This document shows, one piece after another, positions 45,093-53,756 of a stretch of DNA of 64,000 bases (positions are counted from its first letter, which is position 1; every line of letters starts with the position of its first letter). The DNA comes from Sphingobacterium cellulitidis (GTDB taxonomy: Bacteria > Bacteroidota > Bacteroidia > Sphingobacteriales > Sphingobacteriaceae). The stretch is from contig NOUX01000004.1 of the NCBI GenBank assembly GCA_002245855.1, forward strand, positions 1 to 64,000. Direction: 5' to 3'. The notes beneath the pieces were generated by a model. It was not told the DNA's origin, searched no databases, and saw only the letters and a program-made list of their open reading frames with translations. Both the position numbers and the translations under genes were made by a program.

Positions 45093-46484
45093 TTATTGGT
45101 AGCCCAATAATTTCATTACTTGTTTCGAGTTTTGTTCTTCTCCAAATACCTCATAGTTAAATGTTTCGTCTCTATTTCTACGAATTAACACATGTTTTGG
45201 AGATGGTAATAGACAATGGTGGATACCACCATAGCCACTTAATACTTCTTGATAAGCCCCTGTATGGAAGAATCCCAAATACTGTACTTTTCTAGTTTTT
45301 GGCATAAACACAGAGTTCATATGGGCTTCTTGATTGTAATAATCCTGACCATCACAAGTGATACCGCCTAAATTTACGCGCTCATATTCTGAATCCCAGT
45401 TATTGATTGGAAGTAAGATATACTTTTGGTTCAATGCCCAAACATCAGGTAGGTTCGTAATAAATGAACCATCCAACATTAACCATTTTTCACGGTCGTT
45501 TTGTTGTTTTCTACCTAATACTTTATACAAAATTCCCGAAGCCTCAGCTACTGTATATTTTCCAAATTCAGTAATGATATCTGGTTCTACTACTTCGTGG
45601 TGCGCACAGATTTGTTTGATGCGGTTTACAATTTCATTGACCATGTATTCATAATCGAAATCATGAACCAATGAATCTTTGAAAGGCATACCACCACCAA
45701 TATCTAGTGTATCTAAATCCGGATTGATCTTCTTGAATTTACAATAAAGCGTCACATATTTCTCCAACTCATTCCAGTAATAAGGAGTATCCGAAATACC
45801 AGAGTTGATAAAGAAGTGTAATAGTTTCACTTTAAAGTGTGGATTATCGACGATTTTGCTGTTATAGAAATCAATGACATCCTCCATTCTAATTCCTAAT
45901 CTGGAGGTATAGAATTGAGAATCAGGTTGCTCCTCAGCAGCAATACGGATACCCAAATTACAAGGTTCCGATAATTCAACCTCGTCGTCATACATGTTGA
46001 ACTCCTCTTTATTATCCAATACAGGGATAATATTGTGGAAACCATCATGCAACATGTCTACAATATATTGCTTGTACTGGTAAGTCTTGAAACCATTACA
46101 GATTACTGTAATGTCCTTTGTGACTTTGCCTTGTCTCTCCAACGCATCAATCATTGGCATATCGAAAGCTGAAGAGGTCTCCAAGTGGATATCATTCTTC
46201 AAAGCCTCTTCTACGATATGCTTGAAATGCGAAGATTTCGTACAATAACAGTATTTATAGGATCCGCGATAATTGTATTTCAACATGGCTGTTTGAAATA
46301 AAATCTTCGCTTGTTGTATTTTTTTACTGATAATGGGTAAATAGGTAAAACGTAGCGGCGTACCGTACGTTTCTATCATTTCCATCAAATTCAAATCGTG
46401 GAAGTACAATTCGTCATCGATGATATCGAATCCGTCTTGCGGAAAACCAACACTTAAGTCAAGAAATTCCTGATAGCTCTGCAT
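45093..46484 (-). CDS. speA: Arginine decarboxylase (biosynthetic type)
   Basis: A 463-residue PLP enzyme of fold type III that converts arginine to agmatine, the first step of polyamine synthesis by this route. The barrel includes YKYCYCTKSSHFKHIVEEAL (PLP-Lys region), the glycine-rich LDIGGGMPFKDS phosphate-binding loop and the C-terminal beta domain with GITCDGQDYYNQEA. It is shorter than the 630-residue E. coli SpeA because it lacks part of the insertion domain; this 463-residue form is usual in Bacteroidota. The gene is divergent from argS. Confidence 0.9.
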   Translation of the reverse strand: MQSYQEFLDLSVGFPQDGFDIIDDELYFHDLNLMEMIETYGTPLRFTYLPIISKKIQQAKILFQTAMLKYNYRGSYKYCYCTKSSHFKHIVEEALKNDIHLETSSAFDMPMIDALERQGKVTKDITVICNGFKTYQYKQYIVDMLHDGFHNIIPVLDNKEEFNMYDDEVELSEPCNLGIRIAAEEQPDSQFYTSRLGIRMEDVIDFYNSKIVDNPHFKVKLLHFFINSGISDTPYYWNELEKYVTLYCKFKKINPDLDTLDIGGGMPFKDSLVHDFDYEYMVNEIVNRIKQICAHHEVVEPDIITEFGKYTVAEASGILYKVLGRKQQNDREKWLMLDGSFITNLPDVWALNQKYILLPINNWDSEYERVNLGGITCDGQDYYNQEAHMNSVFMPKTRKVQYLGFFHTGAYQEVLSGYGGIHHCLLPSPKHVLIRRNRDETFNYEVFGEEQNSKQVMKLLGYQ

Positions 46485-46500
46485 TTTTTATTATTTTTGG

Positions 46501-46508
46501 CAAAGATA
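46501..46508 (-). promoter_or_regulatory. -7 box TATCTTTG of speA
   Basis: Exact TAnnTTTG on the minus strand, 16 bases before the ATG, with an A-rich leader (CCAAAAATAATAAAAA). Confidence 0.6.
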
Positions 46509-46593
46509 TGCTTTCGTGATGAATACCTAAATAATCAAGGCGTTATTTTTTAAATTCATTATCAGAAAGTTACGAATATTACGAAATATTTAC

Positions 46594-48375
46594 ATGGCAA
46601 AATCAATTCAAGAACTGCTTATTGAGAAGACAGTTCAAGCGGTAAGTGCATTGTATGGAGCAGAAATCCCTGCATCCCAGCTTGCATTACAAGAGACAAG
46701 AAAAGAGTTTGAAGGTCAAATCACATTAGTTGTATTTCCTGTTACCCGATTTTCTAAAAAATCTCCGGAAGTGACTGGAAATGAAATAGGTACTTATCTA
46801 AAAGAAAACATCCAAGAAATTGCGGACTTCAATGTCATCAAAGGATTTTTAAACCTTAGTTTCTCAGATACCTATTGGATCGAATTATTAAATCAAACCA
46901 TCCTTTCGGAATCATTTGCTAAGTACCCTAAAAATGGTAAAAAGCTTATGGTGGAGTACTCTTCTCCAAATACGAACAAACCATTGCACCTTGGACACAT
47001 TCGTAACAACTTATTGGGGTATTCCGTTGCTGAAATCTTAAAAGCTTACGGATATGACGTGGTGAAAGCCAACCTTGTGAATGATCGTGGTATTCATATC
47101 TGTAAATCCATGTTGGCATGGCAGAAGTTCGGTAACGGTGAAACACCAGAATCTTCCGGACTTAAAGGCGACCATCTTGTAGGAAAATACTATGTGGTTT
47201 TCGACAAAGAATATAAAAAGGAAATTGATCAACTGAAACAAGAAGGTCAATCTGAAGATGATGCCAAAAAGAATGCTCCATTGATGAAAGAAGCACAAGT
47301 GATGCTTCAGAAATGGGAAGCAAATGATGAGGAGGTCATCAACCTTTGGAAAACAATGAACGGCTGGGTATATGCAGGTTTTGATAAAACCTACAAACAG
47401 TTGGGTGTTGATTTCGATAAATTCTACTATGAATCAGAAACCTATTTATTAGGAAAAGATATTATCCAGGAAGGTCTTGAAAAAGGAGTTTTCTTCAAAA
47501 AGGAAGATAACTCAGTCTGGATTGACCTAACGGATGAAGGATTAGATCAAAAATTAGTGCTTAGAGGTGACGGAACATCTGTGTATATCACACAAGACTT
47601 AGGGACTGCCCAATTGAAATATGATGAATTCAAAATGGATGAGTCTATTTATGTGGTAGGAAATGAGCAGGATTATCACTTTAAAGTGCTGTTTGCAATC
47701 CTTAAAAAATTAGGCAAGGAATGGGCTAATGGAATGTATCACCTTTCGTATGGTATGGTTGACCTTCCTTCAGGTAAGATGAAATCTAGAGAAGGTACTG
47801 TAGTGGATGCGGATGATTTAATGTCCGAAATGATTGAAACAGCGAAAGAAAGAACAGAAGAATTAGGAAAAACAGAAGGCTTCAACGAAGAAGAGAAGAC
47901 TGCTTTGTACCAAACCATTGGTATGGGGGCTTTGAAATATTTCTTATTGAAGGTGGATCCTAAAAAACGTCTTCTTTTTGATCCGAATGAATCTGTGGAT
48001 TTCCAAGGTCATACAGGTCCGTTTATCCAATATACCCATGCTCGTATTAAATCAGTGTTGCGTAAAGCTGAATATCAAGCTGTTGAAGTGAAAACTCCTG
48101 CCTCTATTTCATCTTATGAACGAGATTTGATTCAGGCCTTATCAAATTATCCTGCGATTATCGAAGCTTCAGCAAATGAATTTAGCCCGGCGCAACTAGC
48201 CAACTACGCTTATGATTTAGCGAAGCTATACAATAAATTCTACCATGAGGAGACCATCCTGAAGGCAGAAGACGAAAATGTCAAAGGATTCCGTTTGCAA
48301 TTGTCAGCATCTGCTGCAAGAGTCATTGCTGAAAGTATGAACTTATTAGGTATTCAGGTACCTGAAAGAATGTAA
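46594..48375 (+). CDS. argS: Arginyl-tRNA synthetase
   Basis: A 593-residue class I aminoacyl-tRNA synthetase that charges tRNA-Arg. The N-terminal additional domain (1-110) is followed by the HIGH motif HLGH (residues 132-135, in NKPLHLGHIRNN), the Rossmann fold, a KMSKS-like GKMKSREGTVV, and the C-terminal anticodon-binding DALR domain (about 475-593, FNKFYHEETILK). Length is normal. It begins an apparent three-gene operon with two oxidoreductases. Confidence 0.96.
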   Translation: MAKSIQELLIEKTVQAVSALYGAEIPASQLALQETRKEFEGQITLVVFPVTRFSKKSPEVTGNEIGTYLKENIQEIADFNVIKGFLNLSFSDTYWIELLNQTILSESFAKYPKNGKKLMVEYSSPNTNKPLHLGHIRNNLLGYSVAEILKAYGYDVVKANLVNDRGIHICKSMLAWQKFGNGETPESSGLKGDHLVGKYYVVFDKEYKKEIDQLKQEGQSEDDAKKNAPLMKEAQVMLQKWEANDEEVINLWKTMNGWVYAGFDKTYKQLGVDFDKFYYESETYLLGKDIIQEGLEKGVFFKKEDNSVWIDLTDEGLDQKLVLRGDGTSVYITQDLGTAQLKYDEFKMDESIYVVGNEQDYHFKVLFAILKKLGKEWANGMYHLSYGMVDLPSGKMKSREGTVVDADDLMSEMIETAKERTEELGKTEGFNEEEKTALYQTIGMGALKYFLLKVDPKKRLLFDPNESVDFQGHTGPFIQYTHARIKSVLRKAEYQAVEVKTPASISSYERDLIQALSNYPAIIEASANEFSPAQLANYAYDLAKLYNKFYHEETILKAEDENVKGFRLQLSASAARVIAESMNLLGIQVPERM

Positions 48376-48377
48376 AT

Positions 48378-49451
48378 ATGAAAAAACTTAAAGTTGGATT
48401 AATAGGATTTTCAATAGGTGGGCATGTTTTTCATGCCCCATTTATTAATGGCAATCCTGATCTGGAATTATATAAGGTCACTGCCCGCAAACCTGAGCAG
48501 CAGAAAATGTTGGCGGAACGCTATCCTGATGCGATTGGAGTGTTATCGGCAGATGATATCATCAATGATCCTGAAGTGGATATTGTAGCGATTGCTACAT
48601 CAAATGATGTACACTTTAGTTTGGCTAAATCAGCATTGGAGGCTGGTAAGCATGTAGTGGTTGAGAAACCTTTCACCAACTACAGCTCCGAAGCTGATGA
48701 ACTAATTGCTTTGGCAAAAGAGAAAAATCTATTGATTTCTGTGCATCACAATGCCAGGTATCATTCAGACTTTAAAACAGTGAAGAAGGTGATTGAATCT
48801 GGAAGATTAGGACGTGTGGTCAATTATGAGGCTCGCTATGATCGTTTCAGAAATTTCCTGAGAGAAGGAGCATGGCGTGAGGAGAATTTACCAGGTTCAG
48901 GTATTCACTATGACCTTGGTGCGCATCTGATCGACCAAGCTTTGCAAGTATTTGGAAAGCCGGCGGCCATCTTTGCTGACCTTCGAGTTCAACGCGATGG
49001 CGCAAAAGCGATCGATGATTTTGAATTTATTTTATCCTTCCCTGGAATCAAGGTCTCCTTGAAAGGACAAATGCTAGCTAAAATATCGACGGCAAGATAT
49101 GCGGTCTATGGAATGAACGGCTGTTTTGTCAAATGGGGAGTTGACCCACAAGAAACTTTGCTGCGCGATGGAGTGTCTCCATCAACGGTAAATGATTGGG
49201 GAAAAGAAGATTCGGCATTTCAAGGGACACTTTCAATTCTGGAGAATGGGACAGATGTAGAAGAAAAAATAGTTAGTGAGTGGGGGTCTGGACAAGATTT
49301 CTATAAAAATATCGTATCAGCAATCCGTGGAGAAGAAGATTTATATATTAAACCAGAACAAGCGAGAGATGTCATTCGAATCTTAGAACTTGCAGAAAAA
49401 TCCTGGGCTGAACAAAGAACAATTTCATTGGAAGGAGAATTGATTTCCTAA
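48378..49451 (+). CDS. Gfo/Idh/MocA-family oxidoreductase
   Basis: A 357-residue NAD(P)-dependent dehydrogenase. The N-terminal Rossmann fold (GLIGFSIGGHVFHAPFI, about 6-23), the EKPFTNYSSEADELI loop (Lys about 97) and the C-terminal Gfo/Idh/MocA beta-sheet domain with GSGIHYDLGAHLIDQAL (His in DLGAHL) are visible. Members act on sugars, inositols or amino acids; this sequence resembles YdgJ/YvaA-type proteins, whose substrates are sugar-like. The start is two bases after argS and the stop overlaps the next ATG. Confidence 0.88.
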   Translation: MKKLKVGLIGFSIGGHVFHAPFINGNPDLELYKVTARKPEQQKMLAERYPDAIGVLSADDIINDPEVDIVAIATSNDVHFSLAKSALEAGKHVVVEKPFTNYSSEADELIALAKEKNLLISVHHNARYHSDFKTVKKVIESGRLGRVVNYEARYDRFRNFLREGAWREENLPGSGIHYDLGAHLIDQALQVFGKPAAIFADLRVQRDGAKAIDDFEFILSFPGIKVSLKGQMLAKISTARYAVYGMNGCFVKWGVDPQETLLRDGVSPSTVNDWGKEDSAFQGTLSILENGTDVEEKIVSEWGSGQDFYKNIVSAIRGEEDLYIKPEQARDVIRILELAEKSWAEQRTISLEGELIS

Positions 49452-50647
49452 TGAAAGATTACGATGCGATTATCATTGGAGGCGGTGCTTGTGGATTAAT
49501 GTGTTCGGTTCAAGCTGGTCTTCTCGGCAAGAAGACCTTATTGATCGAAAGGAATGATAAACCTGGAGCAAAAATCCTAATCTCAGGTGGTGGTCGCTGT
49601 AATTTTACCAATATTTATACCTCTACGGATAACTTCGTTTCCGAAAATCCCAAATTTCTGAACGCCGTTTTTTCTCAATGGTCTGTAGAGGACACCATTA
49701 ATTTTTTTGAACAATTTGGCCAAATTAGAGGGCAGGAAAAAACCTTGGGCCAATTGTTTCCCACAACAAATAAAGCCAAAGATATTGTTGCTGTCTTTAC
49801 AAAACTCATGTATGACACTGGACAAGATATTTGGTTGAACGCCTTGGTAAATGAGATGAAGCAAACTGAGTTCGGTTTTGAACTAATGGTGGAAAAGGAA
49901 GGGAAACCTACTAAAATTTCGACGAAGAAAGTGGTCATTGCCACTGGCGGTTTGCCGGTAGCAAAATTAGGAGCATCAGACTTCGCTCTTAAATTGGCTA
50001 GAAAGTTTAATCTCAATCTCGTAGAAACTGCTCCAGCCTTGGTTCCATTGACCATAACAGGTAAGGATGCTGATTGGTATGCTTCCCTTGCTGGAAATTC
50101 CGTTTATTCTCGAGTTTACAATGAAAAGATATCCTTTGAGGAGAATATTCTTTTTACCCACTGGGGATTGAGTGGACCTGCTATTCTTCAAATATCATCT
50201 TACTGGCGAGCAGGTCAGCAATTTACCATAGATTTGTTGCCCAAATTCAAGATTGATCAACTAATCAAAGAAGAGCGAAATGCAGGCGGCCGAAGGACCG
50301 TCGGACAATTATTAAATGATCATTTTACCAAAAAAATGGTCGATGCACTTGGAGTCTTTCTGCCAATTCACCTCAAAATAGCCTCCCTAAGCAAAGCAGA
50401 TGCAAAGTTATTAGCAGATAGCATTCATCAGTTTAAAGTTAAACCTGCAGGAGATAAAGGTTATGATAAAGCAGAAGTCATGCGTGGAGGTCTTTCTACG
50501 GATGAATTAAATCCCAAAACCTTAGAATGCAAGAAAATTAAGGGTTTATATTTTGGAGGAGAAGCCGTGGATATTACAGGTTGGTTAGGCGGGTATAACT
50601 TCCAATGGGCATGGGCTGCTGGCTATGCTATTGCACAAGATATTTAA
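49451..50647 (+). CDS. BaiN/HI0933-family flavoprotein (NAD(P)/FAD-dependent oxidoreductase)
   Basis: A 398-residue flavoprotein. The dinucleotide fold IIIGGGACGLMCSVQAG (about 7-23), LISGGGRCNFTN and the C-terminal AVDITGWLGGYNFQWAWAAG motif are diagnostic of the HI0933/YhiN family, often named aminoacetone oxidase-like or BaiN. Reaction is uncertain. It shares one base with the preceding gene (TAATG) and so is translationally coupled to it. Confidence 0.9.
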   Translation: MKDYDAIIIGGGACGLMCSVQAGLLGKKTLLIERNDKPGAKILISGGGRCNFTNIYTSTDNFVSENPKFLNAVFSQWSVEDTINFFEQFGQIRGQEKTLGQLFPTTNKAKDIVAVFTKLMYDTGQDIWLNALVNEMKQTEFGFELMVEKEGKPTKISTKKVVIATGGLPVAKLGASDFALKLARKFNLNLVETAPALVPLTITGKDADWYASLAGNSVYSRVYNEKISFEENILFTHWGLSGPAILQISSYWRAGQQFTIDLLPKFKIDQLIKEERNAGGRRTVGQLLNDHFTKKMVDALGVFLPIHLKIASLSKADAKLLADSIHQFKVKPAGDKGYDKAEVMRGGLSTDELNPKTLECKKIKGLYFGGEAVDITGWLGGYNFQWAWAAGYAIAQDI

Positions 50648-50658
50648 TTCTTTCAAAC

Positions 50659-50686
50659 AAAAAAAGCTGTACAATGAATGTACAGC
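50659..50686 (-). terminator. Terminator of the minus-strand lipoprotein gene
   Basis: Stem GCTGTACA (50666-50673), loop ATGAA, TGTACAGC (50679-50686). The A run at 50659-50665 becomes the T tail on the minus strand. On the plus strand the tail is weak. Confidence 0.8.
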
Positions 50687-50736
50687 CTGGTAATTTTATT
50701 GGGTAAGAAGTATTAATTGTTTTTAATTTTTTTTCC

Positions 50737-51147
50737 TTAGAATTTGTGTTCAATCACGCCTTCATTTTTGATGTCGGTGATGTTCGCTTCAGCTTTTTTA
50801 ACAGATTTATTGTCAACTAAGATTTCCAAATTTACTTTTCCAGGTTTGTCTACTTTTGTTTTGATTTTCAACATGGCATTCTTTTTTGGAGCTGGTCTTC
50901 TCAATCGAATCTCTTTAGGGAATTTTAGATCTTTTGTTGAAACGGTTGAATCTTGACCTTTATATCCAGTGATTACTAAAGAAGTTAATTTCAAATCCTT
51001 TTCTTTGGAGTCAATTTTGTAAACCACATTCACCAATTTTGTTTTAGGTTTTGGTTTTGGATCGTCTTTTTTGCAAGAAATAAATGTCATTGCACCTGCT
51101 GCTGCCGTAATAGCTAATAATGTTCTTAAAAATGTAGTAGTTTTCAT
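50737..51147 (-). CDS. Small lipoprotein of unknown function
   Basis: A 136-residue protein with lipoprotein signal (ITAAAGAMTFISC, Cys about residue 25) and a Lys/Pro-rich linker (KKDDPKPKPKTK). The mature region is strongly basic and beta-rich (VVYKIDSKEKDLKLTSLVIT, LKIKTKVDKPGKVNLEIL) and looks like a small immunoglobulin-like sandwich. I recognise no family. It has its own terminator and is followed on the plus side by rnpB. Confidence 0.72.
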   Translation of the reverse strand: MKTTTFLRTLLAITAAAGAMTFISCKKDDPKPKPKTKLVNVVYKIDSKEKDLKLTSLVITGYKGQDSTVSTKDLKFPKEIRLRRPAPKKNAMLKIKTKVDKPGKVNLEILVDNKSVKKAEANITDIKNEGVIEHKF

Positions 51148-51333
51148 TTTGTTTGTTGTATAAATTAAATTAATAAATAGTTAAAAGAACATCTTGTCGA
51201 CTTATGTTTTATCATATAACGACACAATTATTTATATCGCTACAGGTACTAAAGAAAATTTTTACATATTTCTTAAAAATATTTTTAACCTATCCTAACA
51301 TGTATGTTTAGCCTTATTCCGTTGAATTTTTTG

Positions 51334-51341
51334 TAATTTTG
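51334..51341 (+). promoter_or_regulatory. -7 box TAATTTTG of rnpB
   Basis: Exact TAnnTTTG; its last base lies seven bases before the first base of the P1 helix (51348). It gives a local ruler for box-to-start distance. Confidence 0.7.
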
Positions 51342-51347
51342 CACATT

Positions 51348-51717
51348 GAAGCAAACTAGTTCTATCGCTGCATTTTAAAAATGAAGAGGAAAGTCCGGGC
51401 AACACAGAGCGATACGCTTCCTAACGGGAAGGCTGATTTGAAAAAATTAGACAGCAAGTGCCACAGAAAATATACCGCCTTTCGGGGTAAGGGTGAAAAC
51501 GTGAGGTAAGAGCTCACGGATTTGCATGGCAACATGCATCTCGGTAAACCTCGTATGTTGAAAGACCAAATAGGTTGCAAGAATTGAAAGCTGCTCGTTT
51601 TCTGCCTTGAGCAATTGCAATGGGTAGGTTGATGGAGTTTGCATGTGAATGCAAACCTAGATAAATGATAGAAATTCTTATTTTAGAATACAGAACCCGG
51701 CTTACAAAGTTTGCTTC
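51348..51717 (+). ncRNA. rnpB: RNase P RNA (class A)
   Basis: The catalytic RNA that matures tRNA 5' ends. The conserved core blocks are present: GAGGAAAGTCCGGGC (51386-51400) and ACAGAACCCGGCTTACA (51690-51706), plus GTAAGGGTGAAAACGTGAGG in the middle. P1 is a perfect ten-pair helix between GAAGCAAACT (51348-51357) and AGTTTGCTTC (51708-51717). About 370 bases, normal for class A. The T-rich tail after P1 may act as terminator. Short open frames read on the minus strand across it are not genes. Confidence 0.96.
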
Positions 51718-51763
51718 TTTTTATTTAAACATTTTCTATTGCCTATAAACAAGTGTGTTAATT

Positions 51764-53143
51764 ATGACAACAATTTTAATTATAGATGATGAGCGTCCAA
51801 TTCGTAGCTCGTTACGTGACATCTTGGAATACGAAGACTATAAGGTCCTAGATGTTGATAACGGTGAAGATGGTCTGAAAATCTTACAAAAGGAAAAAAT
51901 CGACTTGGTATTATGTGATATCAAGATGAATAAGATGGACGGTATGGAAGTACTGACCTCAGCCAAAGAATTTTCCGATATCCCGTTCATCATGATCTCC
52001 GGACATGGTACCATCGAAACAGCCGTGGAGGCAGCTCGAAAAGGTGCTTTTGATTTCCTTGAAAAACCGCTAGACCTCAATAGGTTATTAATAACCGTTA
52101 GAAACGCGCTGGAAAAAGGCTCCTTGGTCAAAGAAACCAAAGTCTTAAAACGTAAAATTTCCAAAACCAAAGAAATCCTAGGAGATTCATCAGGTATTAG
52201 TTTAATCAAGGATACCATTGAAAAGGTTGCTCCAACAGAAGCTCGTGTATTGATTACAGGTGCCAATGGTGCCGGTAAGGAATTGGTAGCTCGTTGGTTA
52301 CATGAGAAATCTACGCGCTCCAGCTCGCCTTTGATCGAAGTCAACTGTGCGGCTATCCCTTCTGAATTGATCGAGTCCGAACTATTTGGACATGAAAAAG
52401 GATCCTTTACTTCTGCCGTAAAACAACGTATCGGTAAATTCGAACAAGCTAATAATGGTACTTTATTCTTGGATGAGATTGGTGATATGAGCCTTTCTGC
52501 CCAAGCTAAGGTGTTGAGAGCCTTGCAAGAAAATAAAATCACAAGGGTAGGGGGTGAAAAGGAAATTGATGTCAACGTTCGTGTTATCGCAGCGACCAAC
52601 AAAGATTTACTAAAAGAAATTGAAGATGGTAACTTCAGAATGGACTTATTCCACCGTTTGAGCGTTATCTTAATTCACGTTCCTTCCTTAGCCGAAAGAA
52701 AAGACGATATTCCAACCTTAGCAACAGCGTTCTGTGAGGAGATTTGTGCCGAATACAGTATGCCGGTGAAAGCCTTTACAGCAGATGCAATGAAAGCTTT
52801 GCAATCTTTGCCTTGGTCAGGTAATATCCGTGAGCTAAGAAATATGATTGAACGTTTGATTATTCTTTGTGATAAGAAAATCACCGAAGAAGATGTTTTG
52901 AAATTTGCTAACCCAGGTGGACCGGCAGCTTCAAATAACCATTCCTCCAATCATAACTCCAATGGTTTTGATATGGAACAATTTACTTCCTTCCAAGACT
53001 TCAAAGACTTCTCTGAATGTGAATTCATTAAATATAAGTTGGAAAGAAACAATTGGAATGTATCCAAAACTGCAGATGATTTAGATATTCAACGTAGTCA
53101 TCTTTATAGTAAAATTGAAAAATTTGGACTTAAAAGAGATTAA
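51764..53143 (+). CDS. Sigma-54-dependent NtrC-family response regulator
   Basis: A 459-residue activator. Receiver domain 1-120 with Asp52 as phosphorylation site (LVLCDIKM) and Lys101. AAA+ domain about 140-375 with Walker A GANGAGKE (166-173) and Walker B FLDEIGDM. The sigma-54 contact loop, normally GAFTGA, reads GSFTSA (213-218). A Ser/Asn/His-rich linker leads to a Fis-type helix-turn-helix (WNVSKTADDLDIQRSHLYSK). No histidine kinase gene is adjacent. I start at ATG 51764; GTG 51755 is less likely. Confidence 0.92.
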   Translation: MTTILIIDDERPIRSSLRDILEYEDYKVLDVDNGEDGLKILQKEKIDLVLCDIKMNKMDGMEVLTSAKEFSDIPFIMISGHGTIETAVEAARKGAFDFLEKPLDLNRLLITVRNALEKGSLVKETKVLKRKISKTKEILGDSSGISLIKDTIEKVAPTEARVLITGANGAGKELVARWLHEKSTRSSSPLIEVNCAAIPSELIESELFGHEKGSFTSAVKQRIGKFEQANNGTLFLDEIGDMSLSAQAKVLRALQENKITRVGGEKEIDVNVRVIAATNKDLLKEIEDGNFRMDLFHRLSVILIHVPSLAERKDDIPTLATAFCEEICAEYSMPVKAFTADAMKALQSLPWSGNIRELRNMIERLIILCDKKITEEDVLKFANPGGPAASNNHSSNHNSNGFDMEQFTSFQDFKDFSECEFIKYKLERNNWNVSKTADDLDIQRSHLYSKIEKFGLKRD

Positions 53144-53144
53144 T

Positions 53145-53178
53145 CAAAAAAGGCCTGATTTTCATCAGGCCTTTTTTA
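53145..53178 (+). terminator. Intrinsic terminator after the NtrC-family gene
   Basis: Stem GGCCTGAT (53152-53159), loop TTTC, ATCAGGCC (53164-53171), extended by A6/T6. Possibly bidirectional, since the next gene converges on it. Confidence 0.9.
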
Positions 53179-53201
53179 TTATTCGTATTTTAAATACGTT
53201 T

Positions 53202-53384
53202 TTAATCGTTAAACTTTCTCTTTTGACGGCTATATAACATATAAATAGCTACTGTCAAAACAATAATTCCGATAATTACATACGTTAATGCAGATCCCTC
53301 GCTCGTGCTAGTTTTGGTTCCGTCTTGTGCAAACAAACCAATAAATACTGCATTTAGTAGTACTAACACATTCCACTTTCTCAT
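53202..53384 (-). CDS. Small membrane protein of unknown function
   Basis: A 60-residue protein with signal-like N-terminus (WNVLVLLNAVFIGLFAQ), a short Ser/Thr-rich linker and one membrane helix (ALTYVIIGIIVLTVAIYMLY), ending in a basic tail. It is either a small bitopic membrane protein or a secreted precursor. The start is ATG 53384; the longer frame to 53453 runs through the upstream promoter. A TACATTTG -7 box lies upstream at 53451-53458 (minus strand). Confidence 0.6.
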   Translation of the reverse strand: MRKWNVLVLLNAVFIGLFAQDGTKTSTSEGSALTYVIIGIIVLTVAIYMLYSRQKRKFND

Positions 53385-53700
53385 GATCACCTTGATTTTT
53401 AAGTTTATATAATAAATATTTGATAATATAAAGCAAAAACCATGACAAAGCAAATGTATTAACAGATATTTAACCTATTAAATGCCAAAAAACTACTATG
53501 TAATAAGAATGTTACTCTAGGTAGGGGAATATTAGCTAATATCGTAAAAAATTTTTTACTTCCTAGTCTAAATTTCAATTTATTGTCCTACTTTTTAGGC
53601 AGCCATTAATTTCCCGTTTATAAATAAAATAATATTGTTGAAGATTTTTACTCTCAAATAATTTTATCCCTAAAATAGAGAGGTTTAGCCTCTAAAAATA
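53385..53700. other. Gene-free interval with two adjacent perfect palindromes
   Basis: AT-rich. It contains a -7 box (TACATTTG on the minus strand, 53451-53458) for the small membrane gene, then the palindromes ATATTAGCTAATAT (53529-53542) and GTAAAAAATTTTTTAC (53544-53559) one base apart, and a small hairpin AGAGG-TTTAG-CCTCT (53679-53693). No open frame of note. The palindromes could be protein-binding sites. Confidence 0.5.
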
Positions 53701-53733
53701 AAAAAGTGTTAATCCAATTAAGGAAAAACACTT
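53694..53733 (-). terminator. Intrinsic terminator after hom
   Basis: On the minus strand AAAGTGTT and AACACTTT (plus 53726-53733 and 53702-53709) enclose a second short stem TCC-TTAATT-GGA, followed by a T-rich tail from the plus-strand A run at 53694-53701. Confidence 0.75.
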
Positions 53734-53756
53734 TCTATTTTAATTTAAAATGGAAT

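Noticed and set aside
51362..51644. Two open frames of 65-72 codons on the minus strand
   Set aside because: They lie inside rnpB, whose conserved core and P1 helix explain the sequence.
51838..52602. A 254-codon minus-strand frame inside the NtrC-family gene
   Set aside because: Its length comes from codon bias of the plus-strand gene, which has all expected domains and motifs; the minus-strand product has none.
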